Of a stretch of 64,000 nt of DNA, positions 29,266 to 37,279 are shown piece after piece (position 1 is the first letter of the stretch; every line of letters begins with the position of its first letter). The DNA is from an uncultured Allobosea sp. (GTDB lineage Bacteria; Pseudomonadota; Alphaproteobacteria; Rhizobiales; Beijerinckiaceae): the NCBI RefSeq assembly GCF_945957345.1, contig NZ_CAMFKW010000032.1, positions 1 through 64,000 on the forward strand, in the 5' to 3' direction. Below the pieces are notes generated by a model. That model saw only the letters and a list, made by a program, of their open reading frames with translations, was not told the origin of the DNA and ran no database searches. The position numbers and the translations under genes are program-made.

Positions 29266-31365
29266 CTACCCCGCCCGCAGCAACCGGATCGCCACATCGC
29301 GCTCGAACAGGTAGAGCAGCACCCGGATAGCCTGGCCGCGCGGCGTTTCCAGATGCGGGTCGCGCTCGATCAGCAAGCGCGCATCGTCGCGCGCCGCTGC
29401 CAGCAGGTCGCCGTCGATCTCCGGCCGGGCGATGCGCCAGTCCGGCGAGCCCGATTGCTTGGTGCCGAGCACTTCGCCCTCGCCACGTAGACGCAGATCC
29501 TCCTCGGCGATGCGGAAGCCGTCCTCTGTCTCGCGCATGATCGTGAGCCTGGCCTCCGCGATCGGCCCGAGCGGTCCCTTGTAGAGCAGCAGGCAGGTCG
29601 AGGCGGCCGAGCCGCGCCCGATGCGCCCACGAAGCTGATGGAGCTGGGCGAGGCCGAAGCGCTCGGCATGCTCGATCACCATGACGCTGGCATTGGGCAC
29701 GTCGACGCCAACCTCGATGACGGTGGTCGAGACGAGGATGCGCGTCTCGCCGGCGACGAAGGCGGCCATGGCGGCGTCCTTCTCGCGGCCGGGCATCTGG
29801 CCATGCAGCAGCCCGACCTTGTCGCCGAAGATTTCACGTAGCGCCTCGTAGCGCTCCTGCGCGGCGGCGACGTCGAGCGTGTCGGATTCCTGCACGAGCG
29901 GGCAGACCCAATAGGCCTGCGCACCGCTCTCGACCGCCCTGCCGATGGCGCCGACGACCTCGTCGTATCGCTCGGAGGAGACGGCGCGGGTGACGATCGG
30001 CTTCCGGCCCGCCGGCTTCTCCGAGAGGATCGAGACATCCATGTCGCCGAACCATGTCAGCGCCAGCGTGCGCGGGATCGGCGTCGCGGTCATGACCAGA
30101 ACGTCGACGGCTTCGCCCTTCGAGCCGAGCAGCAGGCGCTGATGCACGCCGAAGCGATGCTGCTCGTCGACCACGGCGAGCGCCAGATCATGGAAGGCGA
30201 CACCCTCCTGGAACAGCGCATGGGTGCCGACCGCGATGTCGATCGAGCCATCGGCGAGCCCCGCGAGCACCTGCTTGCGGCCGGCGCCCTTTTCGCGGCC
30301 GGTCAGCAGGGCGAGCTTCAATCCGGCCTTCTCGGCCAGCGGCGCCAGTCGTTCGGCATGCTGGCGGGCGAGGATTTCGGTCGGCGCCATCAGGACCGAT
30401 TGCCGGCCCGCCTCGGCGGCGGCGGCCATGGACATCAACGCGACCACGGTCTTGCCGGAGCCGACATCGCCCTGGAGCAGGCGCAGCATCTTCTCCGGCT
30501 TGGCCATGTCGGAATGGATATCGGCGATCGCCTTGCGCTGGCCCTCTGTCAGCTCGAAGGGCAGGGCGGACTGGATTCGGAAGCGCAGGCCGCCATCTCC
30601 CGTGGTCGCCCGCCCGGCGATCTTCTTCTGCTGGCGACGGACGAGCGCGAGCGCGATCTGGCTCGCCAGCAATTCATCGTAACCGATGCGGCGGCGCGCG
30701 ACGGTGTCGCCTTCGGCCGCCTTGCGATCGACCGGATGGTGAAGGGCCTCGACCGCCGCATGGAAGGTTGGAAAGTCGCTCCTGGCGAGAAAGGCCGGGT
30801 CCTGCCATTCCGGCATCTCCGGGCAGCGCTCGGCGGCGGCCTGTACGGTGCGCATCATCATGCGCTGGCCGATGCCCTCGGTCAGCGGATAGACCGGCTC
30901 GAAGGCCGGCAGCGTCGCCGCGAGCTTGGGATCGAGGATGCGCTCGGGATGCACCATCTGGCGCATGCCTTCCCAGAGTTCGAGCTTGCCCGAGATCAGG
31001 CGATAGGCGCCGATCGGCAGGGTCTGCGCGAGGTGCCGGGAATCGGCGTGGAAGAAGACGAGCGTGACGTCGCCGGTCTCGTCCTCGACGATGATGCGAT
31101 AGGGCGCCTTCTTGCCGGCGGGCGCCGCGCGATGCTCGCTGACGCGGGCGGTGAAGGTCGCGACATCGCCGATCGGCGTATCCGCGATCGAGGGGCTCGG
31201 CCGCCGGTCGACCGCGCCGGTCGGAAGCTGGAACATCAGGTCGACGACGCGTGCTGCCTGAGTCTCGTCGCCGAGAAACTTGTCCAGCACCTTGCCGAGC
31301 TTGGGCCCGACGCCGGAAAGCGTCGTGACGGGGGCGAAGAGCGGATCGAGGATCGAAGGGCGCAA
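29266..31365 (-). CDS. recG: ATP-dependent DNA helicase RecG
   Basis: 699 aa superfamily 2 helicase that remodels stalled forks and branched DNA. The N-terminal wedge/OB domain is seen (TFTARVSEHRAAPAGKKAPYRIIVEDETGDVTLVFF). The helicase core has GDVGSGKTVVALMSM (Walker A), LMAPTEILARQHAERL, DEQHRFGVHQR (DEQH box), MTATPIPRTLAL, VLSTTVIEVGVDVPNA-like TRILVSTTVIEVGVDVPNA and QLRGRIGRG. The start appears to be TTG at 31365: MRPSILDPLFAPVTTLSGVGPKL is the normal RecG N-terminus and no ATG is suitably placed. It is divergent from sdhE. Confidence 0.96.
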   Translation of the reverse strand: MRPSILDPLFAPVTTLSGVGPKLGKVLDKFLGDETQAARVVDLMFQLPTGAVDRRPSPSIADTPIGDVATFTARVSEHRAAPAGKKAPYRIIVEDETGDVTLVFFHADSRHLAQTLPIGAYRLISGKLELWEGMRQMVHPERILDPKLAATLPAFEPVYPLTEGIGQRMMMRTVQAAAERCPEMPEWQDPAFLARSDFPTFHAAVEALHHPVDRKAAEGDTVARRRIGYDELLASQIALALVRRQQKKIAGRATTGDGGLRFRIQSALPFELTEGQRKAIADIHSDMAKPEKMLRLLQGDVGSGKTVVALMSMAAAAEAGRQSVLMAPTEILARQHAERLAPLAEKAGLKLALLTGREKGAGRKQVLAGLADGSIDIAVGTHALFQEGVAFHDLALAVVDEQHRFGVHQRLLLGSKGEAVDVLVMTATPIPRTLALTWFGDMDVSILSEKPAGRKPIVTRAVSSERYDEVVGAIGRAVESGAQAYWVCPLVQESDTLDVAAAQERYEALREIFGDKVGLLHGQMPGREKDAAMAAFVAGETRILVSTTVIEVGVDVPNASVMVIEHAERFGLAQLHQLRGRIGRGSAASTCLLLYKGPLGPIAEARLTIMRETEDGFRIAEEDLRLRGEGEVLGTKQSGSPDWRIARPEIDGDLLAAARDDARLLIERDPHLETPRGQAIRVLLYLFERDVAIRLLRAG

Positions 31366-31536
31366 GACGTCTCGGCAATTGTCAGGAGCGCGAAGATCGC
31401 GGCCGCTTCGCCGCTGACTTCGCCGGGTTGCATCGCTATATAGCCTGCTCAGGCAGGCTCCGCGACGGGGCCGGCCCCGCAGTCATTGCGCCATCCCCCA
31501 GGTTTTCGAACTTGGTGTTTTCTTGCCGAGGTTCCC

Positions 31537-31833
31537 ATGTCCGGTTCGACCCGCTCCAGCGCCGATCTCGACCCGCGCCGCCGCAAGATCCTGTTCCGCG
31601 CCTGGCATCGCGGCATGCGCGAGATGGATCTGATCATGGGTCGCTTCGCCGACGACGCGATCGCCGGCTTCAGCGATGCCGAGCTCGATGAGTTCGAGCG
31701 GCTGATCGAAGTCCTGGACCGCGACCTGCTGAGCTGGGTGACCGGGGAGGCGCCGGTGCCCGAGAACTACAACACGGAACTGTTCCGCAAGCTGAAGGCG
31801 TTCCACCATCACGACAAGCCGATTCATGTGTGA
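31537..31833 (+). CDS. sdhE: FAD assembly factor SdhE (DUF339)
   Basis: 98 aa. SdhE flavinylates succinate dehydrogenase subunit A. The protein has the family signature RRKILFRAWHRGMREMDLIMGRFAD (residues about 15-39; the RGxxE-type RGMREMD motif binds the flavoprotein), followed by FERLIEVLDRDLLSWVTGEAPVP. ATG 31537 gives the usual short Ser/Arg-rich leader. The recG(-)/sdhE(+)/mfd(+) layout is common in alphaproteobacteria. A 132-bp palindrome separates it from mfd. Confidence 0.93.
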   Translation: MSGSTRSSADLDPRRRKILFRAWHRGMREMDLIMGRFADDAIAGFSDAELDEFERLIEVLDRDLLSWVTGEAPVPENYNTELFRKLKAFHHHDKPIHV

Positions 31834-31854
31834 GGGCTCGGCCGGCTCCCACCG

Positions 31855-31986
31855 TTGTCATTCCGGGGCTTCGCGCAGCGAAGAACCCGGAACCCACGAC
31901 TGGGTGAGTCAATGGCAACCGAACACCGCAGTAGCACCCAGTCGTGGGTTCCGGGTTCGCGCCTGCCGCGCCCCCCGGAATGACAA
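31855..31986. repeat. 132-bp palindromic intergenic element
   Basis: Terminal inverted repeats TTGTCATTCCGG/CCGGAATGACAA (31855-31866 and 31975-31986). An inner perfect 24-bp inverted repeat lies at 31883-31906 and 31935-31958 (starts GAACCCGGAACCCACGAC) around a 28-nt loop. It fills most of the sdhE-mfd gap and would make a very stable hairpin. It is a different family from the 91-bp repeat, although both end in GTCAT/ATGAC. Confidence 0.85.
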
Positions 31987-32013
31987 GCGATAGTCAAAAA
32001 CTGAAGCATACCG

Positions 32014-35000
32014 ATGAGCATTCCTCCTCCCAGCCAGATCGCCAAGCCCCAGCTCGACCGTCTGCTCGACGCGCTGAAGCGCGGCGACAAGCCGACGCTT
32101 GCCGGCGTGCCCGATGGATTCGACGCCGTCGTCCTCGCCGACCTGACCCGCGCCCGCGCCAAGAAGGCGGAAGGCCCGGCGCTGCTCGTCTTCATCGCGC
32201 GTGACGGCCAGCGCCTGCAGGTGCTTGAGAATGCGCTGCAATTCGTCGCGCCCGATCTCGAGGTGATGAGCTTCCCGGCCTGGGACTGCCAGCCCTATGA
32301 CCGCGTCTCGCCCGCGCCTGCCATTGTGGCGCACCGGATGACGACGCTGTCGCGCCTCGCCAAGACGAAGTCGGGCGACCGGCCGCGCCTGCTGCTCACC
32401 ACGGTCAACGCCGCGCTCCAGCGCGTGCCGGCCTTCGGCAAGGTCGCCTCCGAGAGCTTTTCGGCGGCGCCCGGCAACATGGTCGATATCGAGGAGCTGG
32501 CACGCTGGCTCGACATCAACGGCTATCTGCGCACCTCGACCGTGCGCGAGACCGGCGAATTCGCCGTGCGCGGCGGCATCGTCGACCTCTTCCCGCCGGG
32601 CATGCCGGCGCCGATCCGGCTCGACTTCTTCGGCGACACGCTGGAATCGATCCGCACCTTCGATCCGGAGACGCAGCGTACCACTGGCCAGCTCCGCGGG
32701 CTCGACCTCGTGCCGATGTCCGAGGCGCAGATGACGAGCGAGAGCATCCGCCGCTTCCGCCAGTCCTATATTTCCACGTTCGGCACGCCCGGCCGCGACG
32801 ACACGCTCTATGAAGCCGTCAGCGAAGGCCGCCGCCCGGCCGGGCTGGAGCACTGGCTGCCGCTACTGGCCGAGAAGCTCGATACGCTCTTCACCTATCT
32901 GCCGGAGGTGCCCCTGGTGCTCGACCATCAGGCCGAGGATGCGGTCGGCGAACGCATCAGCCTGATCAAGGACTATTACGACGCGCGAAAGGCCGCGCTG
33001 GAGCAAGGCGGGGGCGGCGGCATTCCCTACAAGCCGCTGCCGCCGGATGCACTTTATCTCTCGCCGGCCGACTGGCGCGCGGTGGTCGACATCTCCGGCG
33101 TCGCGACGCTCACCCCGTTCCAGCTCCCCGACAGCGAAGGCAAGCTGATCCTCGATCTCGGCGGCAAACAGGGCCGCAGCTTCGCGGCCGAGCGGGCCGG
33201 CGAATCCGGCAGCGTCTTCGAGGCGGCTGTAGCCCATGTCCGCTCATTGGAGGCCGACGGAAAGCGCGTCATCCTCGCCGCATGGTCCGAGGGCTCGCGC
33301 GAGCGTCTTGCGCATGTGCTCGAAGACCACGGGCTGAAGAGCGTGCAGATGACGGGCTCTTTGCGCGCGGCCTTCGATCTCAAGCCCGGCACGGTCGCGC
33401 TCGCAGTCTGGGGCTTCGAGACAGGCTTCGAGGCCGGGCGCCTCGCCGTCATCGGCGAACAGGACATTCTGGGCGATCGGCTCGTCCGGCCGCGCCGCAA
33501 GACCAAGCGCCCGCAGGACTTTATTGCGGAGCTGTCATCGCTCGCGCCGGGCGATCTCGTCGTCCATGTCGACCACGGCATCGGCCGCTTCATCGGCCTG
33601 CAGACGATCACGGCGGCCGGCGCGCCGCATGACTGCCTCGAAATCCATTATGCCGGCGATTCCAAGCTCTTCCTGCCTGTCGAGAATATCGAGCTTCTGT
33701 CGCGCTACGGCTCGGAAGACACCGAGGTCCAGCTCGATAGGCTCGGTGGCGGCGGCTGGCAGGCGCGCAAGGCCAAGCTCAAGCAGCGCATCCGCGAGAT
33801 GGCGGGCAAGCTCATCCAGATCGCCGCGGCCCGCGCGCTCAAGGATGCGCCGCGCCTCGTGCCGCCCGAGGGCGTCTATGACGAGTTCATCGCGCGCTTC
33901 CCCTATGAGGAGACCGAGGACCAGCAGAACACGATCGACGCGGTGCTGGACGATCTCGCGGCCGGCCGGCCGATGGATCGGCTCGTCTGCGGCGATGTCG
34001 GCTTCGGCAAGACGGAGGTCGCGCTGCGCGCCGCCTTCGCCGCCGCGCTCAACGGCAAGCAGGTCGCGGTCGTGGTGCCGACGACGCTGCTCGCCCGCCA
34101 GCATTACCGCAATTTCGCGGATCGCTTTGCCGGCTTGCCGGTCAATGTCGGTCAGGCCTCGCGCTTCGTCGGCTCGGCCGATCTCAAGGCGGTGAAGCAG
34201 GGCGCCAAGGACGGCACGATGGACATCGTCGTCGGCACGCATGCGCTGCTCGGCAAGGGCGTCGACTTCAAGGATCTCGGCCTCGTCATCGTCGACGAGG
34301 AGCAGCATTTCGGCGTCGCCCATAAGGAGAAGCTGAAGGAACTGCGCGCCGAGGTGCATATGCTGACGCTCTCGGCGACACCGATCCCGCGTACGCTCCA
34401 GCTCGCCATGACTGGGGTTCGCGAGCTCTCGATCATCGCGACTCCGCCGGTCGATCGTTTGGCCGTGCGCACCTTCGTCACGCCCTTCGATCCCCTGATC
34501 GTGCGCGAGGCGCTGCTGCGCGAGCGCTATCGCGGCGGGCGCAGCTTCTATGTCGTGCCGCGCATCGAGGACATCGCCGACGTCAAGGACTTCCTCGACA
34601 AGCAGGTGCCCGAGTGCAAGGTCGGCATCGCCCATGGCCAGATGGCGGCCGGCACGCTGGAAGACGTGATGACGGCCTTCTACGAGGGCCAGTACGACAT
34701 CCTGCTCTCGACCACGATCGTCGAGTCGGGCCTCGATATCCCGACCGCTAACACGCTGATCGTCCACCGCGCCGACATGTTCGGCCTCGCCCAGCTCTAC
34801 CAGCTCCGGGGCCGCGTCGGCCGCTCGAAGACGCGCGCCTATGCGCTCTTCACCGTGCCGGCCAACCGCAAGCTGACCGAGCAGGCCGACAAGCGGCTCA
34901 AGGTGCTGCAATCGCTCGATACGCTCGGCGCCGGCTTCCAGCTCGCCAGCCACGATCTCGACATCAGAGGCGCCGGAAACCTGCTCGGCGACGAGCAGTC

Positions 35001-35562
35001 CGGTCATATCAAGGAAGTCGGCTACGAGCTCTACCAGCAGATGCTTGAGGAGGCGGTGGCGGCGCTCAAGGCCGGCATCGAGTTCGAGACCGAGACGCAA
35101 TGGTCGCCGGCGATCCAGGTCGGCGCGCCCGTCATGATCCCCGAGCACTATGTCGCCGACCTGACGCTGAGGCTGACGCTCTACAAGCGCCTCTCGACCA
35201 TGGACGACGATGCGGAGCTGCAATCCTTCGGCGCCGAGCTGGTCGATCGCTTCGGCCCGTTGCCGGAGGAGGTCAACCAGCTGCTGGAGATCGTCGCGAT
35301 CAAGGCGCTCTGCAAGCGCGCCAATGTGGAGAAGGTCGAGGCCGGGCCGAAGGGCATCATCGTCGCCTTCCGCAACAACGAATTCGCCAATCCGGAAGGG
35401 CTGGTCGGCTTCGTCGCTAAGCAGGGCACGCTGGCCAAGGTGCGCCCCGACATGCGCGTCGTCTTCATCGACGATTTCGACACGGTCGAGCAGCGGCTCA
35501 AGGCAACGCGACGGTTGCTGACCGATCTGGCGCGGATCGCCGAAAGGAAGAAGGCGGCCTGA
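32014..35562 (+). CDS. mfd: Transcription-repair coupling factor
   Basis: 1182 aa ATPase that removes stalled RNA polymerase at DNA lesions and recruits UvrA. The N-terminal UvrB-like region includes FPAWDCQPYDRVSPAP and REYEVRGGIVD-like TGEFAVRGGIVDLFPPG. The RNA-polymerase interaction (CarD-like) domain is GDLVVHVDHGIGRFIGLQTI (about residue 510). The translocase motor has CGDVGFGKTEVALRAAFAA (Walker A), DEEQHFGVAHKEKLK, LTLSATPIPRTLQLAMTGVRELS, STTIVESGLDIPTANTLI and QLRGRVGRSK. The TRCF C-terminal domain ends the protein. ATG 32014 is in family position. Confidence 0.97.
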   Translation: MSIPPPSQIAKPQLDRLLDALKRGDKPTLAGVPDGFDAVVLADLTRARAKKAEGPALLVFIARDGQRLQVLENALQFVAPDLEVMSFPAWDCQPYDRVSPAPAIVAHRMTTLSRLAKTKSGDRPRLLLTTVNAALQRVPAFGKVASESFSAAPGNMVDIEELARWLDINGYLRTSTVRETGEFAVRGGIVDLFPPGMPAPIRLDFFGDTLESIRTFDPETQRTTGQLRGLDLVPMSEAQMTSESIRRFRQSYISTFGTPGRDDTLYEAVSEGRRPAGLEHWLPLLAEKLDTLFTYLPEVPLVLDHQAEDAVGERISLIKDYYDARKAALEQGGGGGIPYKPLPPDALYLSPADWRAVVDISGVATLTPFQLPDSEGKLILDLGGKQGRSFAAERAGESGSVFEAAVAHVRSLEADGKRVILAAWSEGSRERLAHVLEDHGLKSVQMTGSLRAAFDLKPGTVALAVWGFETGFEAGRLAVIGEQDILGDRLVRPRRKTKRPQDFIAELSSLAPGDLVVHVDHGIGRFIGLQTITAAGAPHDCLEIHYAGDSKLFLPVENIELLSRYGSEDTEVQLDRLGGGGWQARKAKLKQRIREMAGKLIQIAAARALKDAPRLVPPEGVYDEFIARFPYEETEDQQNTIDAVLDDLAAGRPMDRLVCGDVGFGKTEVALRAAFAAALNGKQVAVVVPTTLLARQHYRNFADRFAGLPVNVGQASRFVGSADLKAVKQGAKDGTMDIVVGTHALLGKGVDFKDLGLVIVDEEQHFGVAHKEKLKELRAEVHMLTLSATPIPRTLQLAMTGVRELSIIATPPVDRLAVRTFVTPFDPLIVREALLRERYRGGRSFYVVPRIEDIADVKDFLDKQVPECKVGIAHGQMAAGTLEDVMTAFYEGQYDILLSTTIVESGLDIPTANTLIVHRADMFGLAQLYQLRGRVGRSKTRAYALFTVPANRKLTEQADKRLKVLQSLDTLGAGFQLASHDLDIRGAGNLLGDEQSGHIKEVGYELYQQMLEEAVAALKAGIEFETETQWSPAIQVGAPVMIPEHYVADLTLRLTLYKRLSTMDDDAELQSFGAELVDRFGPLPEEVNQLLEIVAIKALCKRANVEKVEAGPKGIIVAFRNNEFANPEGLVGFVAKQGTLAKVRPDMRVVFIDDFDTVEQRLKATRRLLTDLARIAERKKAA

Positions 35563-35573
35563 ACGGCCGCCTT
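35551..35573. terminator. Hairpin between convergent mfd and pcaG
   Basis: Perfect 9-bp stem AAGGCGGCC/GGCCGCCTT around the mfd stop codon (35560-35562), 5 bp before the pcaG stop. T-runs are weak on both sides, so it is only a candidate bidirectional terminator. Confidence 0.5.
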
Positions 35574-35577
35574 TCAC

Positions 35578-36294
35578 CTATAGATCGAAGAACACGGTCT
35601 CGTTTTCACCGGCGAGGTTGATGTCGAGCCACCAGGTTCCGTCCGGCTTGCGCTGGGCGATCAGGGTGTGGCGGCGCGGCTCGGGGACGAGGGCGAGGAT
35701 CGGGTCTGTCTCGTTGCCCTCGCCGTCGGCAAAGTAGAGCCGGGTCGGCAAACGCTTCAGCAGACCGCGGCCGAAGACCGAGAGCGCGATATGCGGCGCT
35801 TGCAAGCTGTTGCCGGGGCCGGGCACCCGGCCGGGGCGGATGGTGCGGAAGCGGTAGACGCCCTCCTTGTCGGTCGAGGCGCGGCCGAAGCCGACGAAAT
35901 GCCGGTCGAGCGCCACATCCGCGCGGTCATCGTCCGGGCTGGCATAGCGGCCGTTCGCGTTCGCCTGCCAGATCTCGATCATCGCGTCCTCGATCGGCTT
36001 GCCGTCGGCATCGTAGACGCAGCCGGCGAGCGCGATCACCTCGCCTTCGGGCGTACCCGAGACATTCGAGCCCGAGAGCAGGAAATGCTCCGGCGGCATC
36101 AGATCGGGCCGCGCACCCATCTCCGAGCGGCCGACGAGATCGGCGCCGCCCTTCCAGGGCAGGCCGTAATGGAAATAGGGGCCGACCGTCTGCCATGGCG
36201 TCTGGCCGAAGATCGACGGGTCCTGGCTGTCCTGCCGCGGCGCGGCGTTGCGGGTTTCCAAGTCCCCGCTCAAAGAGTCAGTGGTCGTCGTCAT
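35578..36294 (-). CDS. pcaG: Protocatechuate 3,4-dioxygenase alpha subunit
   Basis: 238 aa non-catalytic partner of PcaH in the iron(III) ring-cleavage dioxygenase that converts protocatechuate to 3-carboxy-cis,cis-muconate. Family blocks are GQTPWQTVGPYFHYGLPW, VYDADGKPIEDAMIEIWQANANGRYASP, FVGFGRASTDKEGVYRFRTIRPG, and APHIALSVFGRGLLKRLPTRLYFAD. As in other PcaG subunits, the metal-ligand pattern is incomplete compared with PcaH. ATG 36294 overlaps the pcaH 3' end by 17 bp, giving translational coupling and equal subunit synthesis. Last gene of the quinate/shikimate operon. Confidence 0.94.
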   Translation of the reverse strand: MTTTTDSLSGDLETRNAAPRQDSQDPSIFGQTPWQTVGPYFHYGLPWKGGADLVGRSEMGARPDLMPPEHFLLSGSNVSGTPEGEVIALAGCVYDADGKPIEDAMIEIWQANANGRYASPDDDRADVALDRHFVGFGRASTDKEGVYRFRTIRPGRVPGPGNSLQAPHIALSVFGRGLLKRLPTRLYFADGEGNETDPILALVPEPRRHTLIAQRKPDGTWWLDINLAGENETVFFDL

Positions 36295-36997
36295 GGTCGT
36301 CCTCGAACGGCGTCTGGTCGCGGCCCTTGAGCACGATGTCGAAGACATAGCCCAGCGCCCAGTTCGGCTCGGTGGTGCCGATGTCGAAGCGCGAGACCAT
36401 GCGCTGGCGATAGGGCATCGGCACGGCATTCGCGATGGGATCGATCTCGATCAGCGGATCGTCGGGGAAATACATCTGCGTGACCAGGCGCGTCGCGAAG
36501 GCCGGGCCGAGCAGCGAGAGATGGATATGGGCCGGGCGCCAGGCGTTCTTGTGATTGCCCCAGGGATAGGCGCCGGGCCGGATCGTGACATAGCGGTAGC
36601 GGCCCTCAGCGTCGGTGATCACGCGGCCGACGCCGGTGAAGTTCGGGTCGAGCGGCGCCGGCCAGTCGTCCTTGGCGTGGATGTAGCGGCCGGCGGCGTT
36701 GGCCTGCCAGATCTCGACGACCGTGTTCGGCACGGGCCGCCCCTCCTCGTCGAGCACGCGGCCAGTCACGACGATGCGCTGGCCCTGCGGCTCGCCCTTG
36801 TGCTGGGTGGTGAGGTCGGCCATGGCCGGGCCCATCAGGCGCGACCAGTCGGTCGGCCCGGTCACCTCGGTCAGCGTCTGCGGGATCGCGATCGGGGCCT
36901 GGCGCGGGCTGCGCGCCACGGTCGAGCGATAATCCGGGGAGAGCGAGGCCGGCTGCCCGGCGTCGAGCCCCGCATAGGGAAGGATCAGGCGGCTCAT
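36278..36997 (-). CDS. pcaH: Protocatechuate 3,4-dioxygenase beta subunit
   Basis: 239 aa catalytic subunit. The four iron ligands are present with the spacing known from Pseudomonas: Tyr105 (AGRY), Tyr144 (GAYPWG), His157 and His159 (RPAHIHLS). The PcaH N-terminal extension (YRSTVARSPRQAPIAIPQTLTEVTGP) is also seen. The Asp/His-rich C-terminus (EDDHDDDH) is encoded across the overlap with pcaG. TAAGGAG at 37008-37014 is the ribosome site for ATG 36997 and lies just outside the inverted-repeat element at 37015-37279. The ring-cleavage pair completes the route from quinate/shikimate to the beta-ketoadipate pathway; pcaB/C/D/IJ are not in the window. Confidence 0.96.
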   Translation of the reverse strand: MSRLILPYAGLDAGQPASLSPDYRSTVARSPRQAPIAIPQTLTEVTGPTDWSRLMGPAMADLTTQHKGEPQGQRIVVTGRVLDEEGRPVPNTVVEIWQANAAGRYIHAKDDWPAPLDPNFTGVGRVITDAEGRYRYVTIRPGAYPWGNHKNAWRPAHIHLSLLGPAFATRLVTQMYFPDDPLIEIDPIANAVPMPYRQRMVSRFDIGTTEPNWALGYVFDIVLKGRDQTPFEDDHDDDH

Positions 36998-37014
36998 GCG
37001 GCTTATCTCTCCTT

Positions 37015-37279
37015 AGAGCCTCTAACAAAACCCGGAGGGGTCTCGACGCTGGCAATTCGTCCGCTCCGCCAGGAGCGGGGTGAAGCCGATACCGTTGGTA
37101 TCGGCAAGCGCCGCGACGCCGCGGGCGGTCGAATTCCCGGCGCCGAAGGTGGGCTTTGGAGGGCCGCCTGCGGCGTCGGAACGACTTGCCGGTATCGAAA
37201 GATATCGGCTGCGCGCTACTCCTGGCATCCGTCTCCTCCAAAGCCCATCGAGACCCCTCCGGGTTTTGTTAGAGGCTCT
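37015..37279. repeat. 265-bp inverted-repeat element with nested RNA-like structure
   Basis: A perfect 31-bp inverted repeat (37016-37046 and 37248-37278; 32 bp with one more pair) bounds the element. Inside are a 12-bp helix TGGGCTTTGGAG/CTCCAAAGCCCA (37150-37161 and 37236-37247), whose 3' strand abuts the outer repeat, and three local hairpins. These are CCGCTCC/GGAGCGG (37061-37078), GCCGATACC/GGTATCGGC (37085-37105) and GCCGGTATC/GATATCGGC with a GAAA loop (37188-37209). No clear target-site duplication is visible. Short ORFs inside (for example 68 codons on the minus strand) show no recognisable protein. It could be a MITE-like element, a structured RNA or a leader element. Confidence 0.8.

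Noticed and set aside
31883-31958. Intrinsic terminator of sdhE
   Set aside because: The stem is far longer than a typical terminator and has no T-run. It is better described as a palindromic repeat element.
37022-37228. 68-codon minus-strand ORF inside the inverted-repeat element
   Set aside because: It ends within the left repeat arm, has no ribosome site or domain, and its codons coincide with stem sequences. Structure explains the sequence better than coding.
37015-37279. Insertion sequence with transposase
   Set aside because: The element is only 265 bp and encodes no transposase fragment. At most it is a non-autonomous (MITE-like) element.
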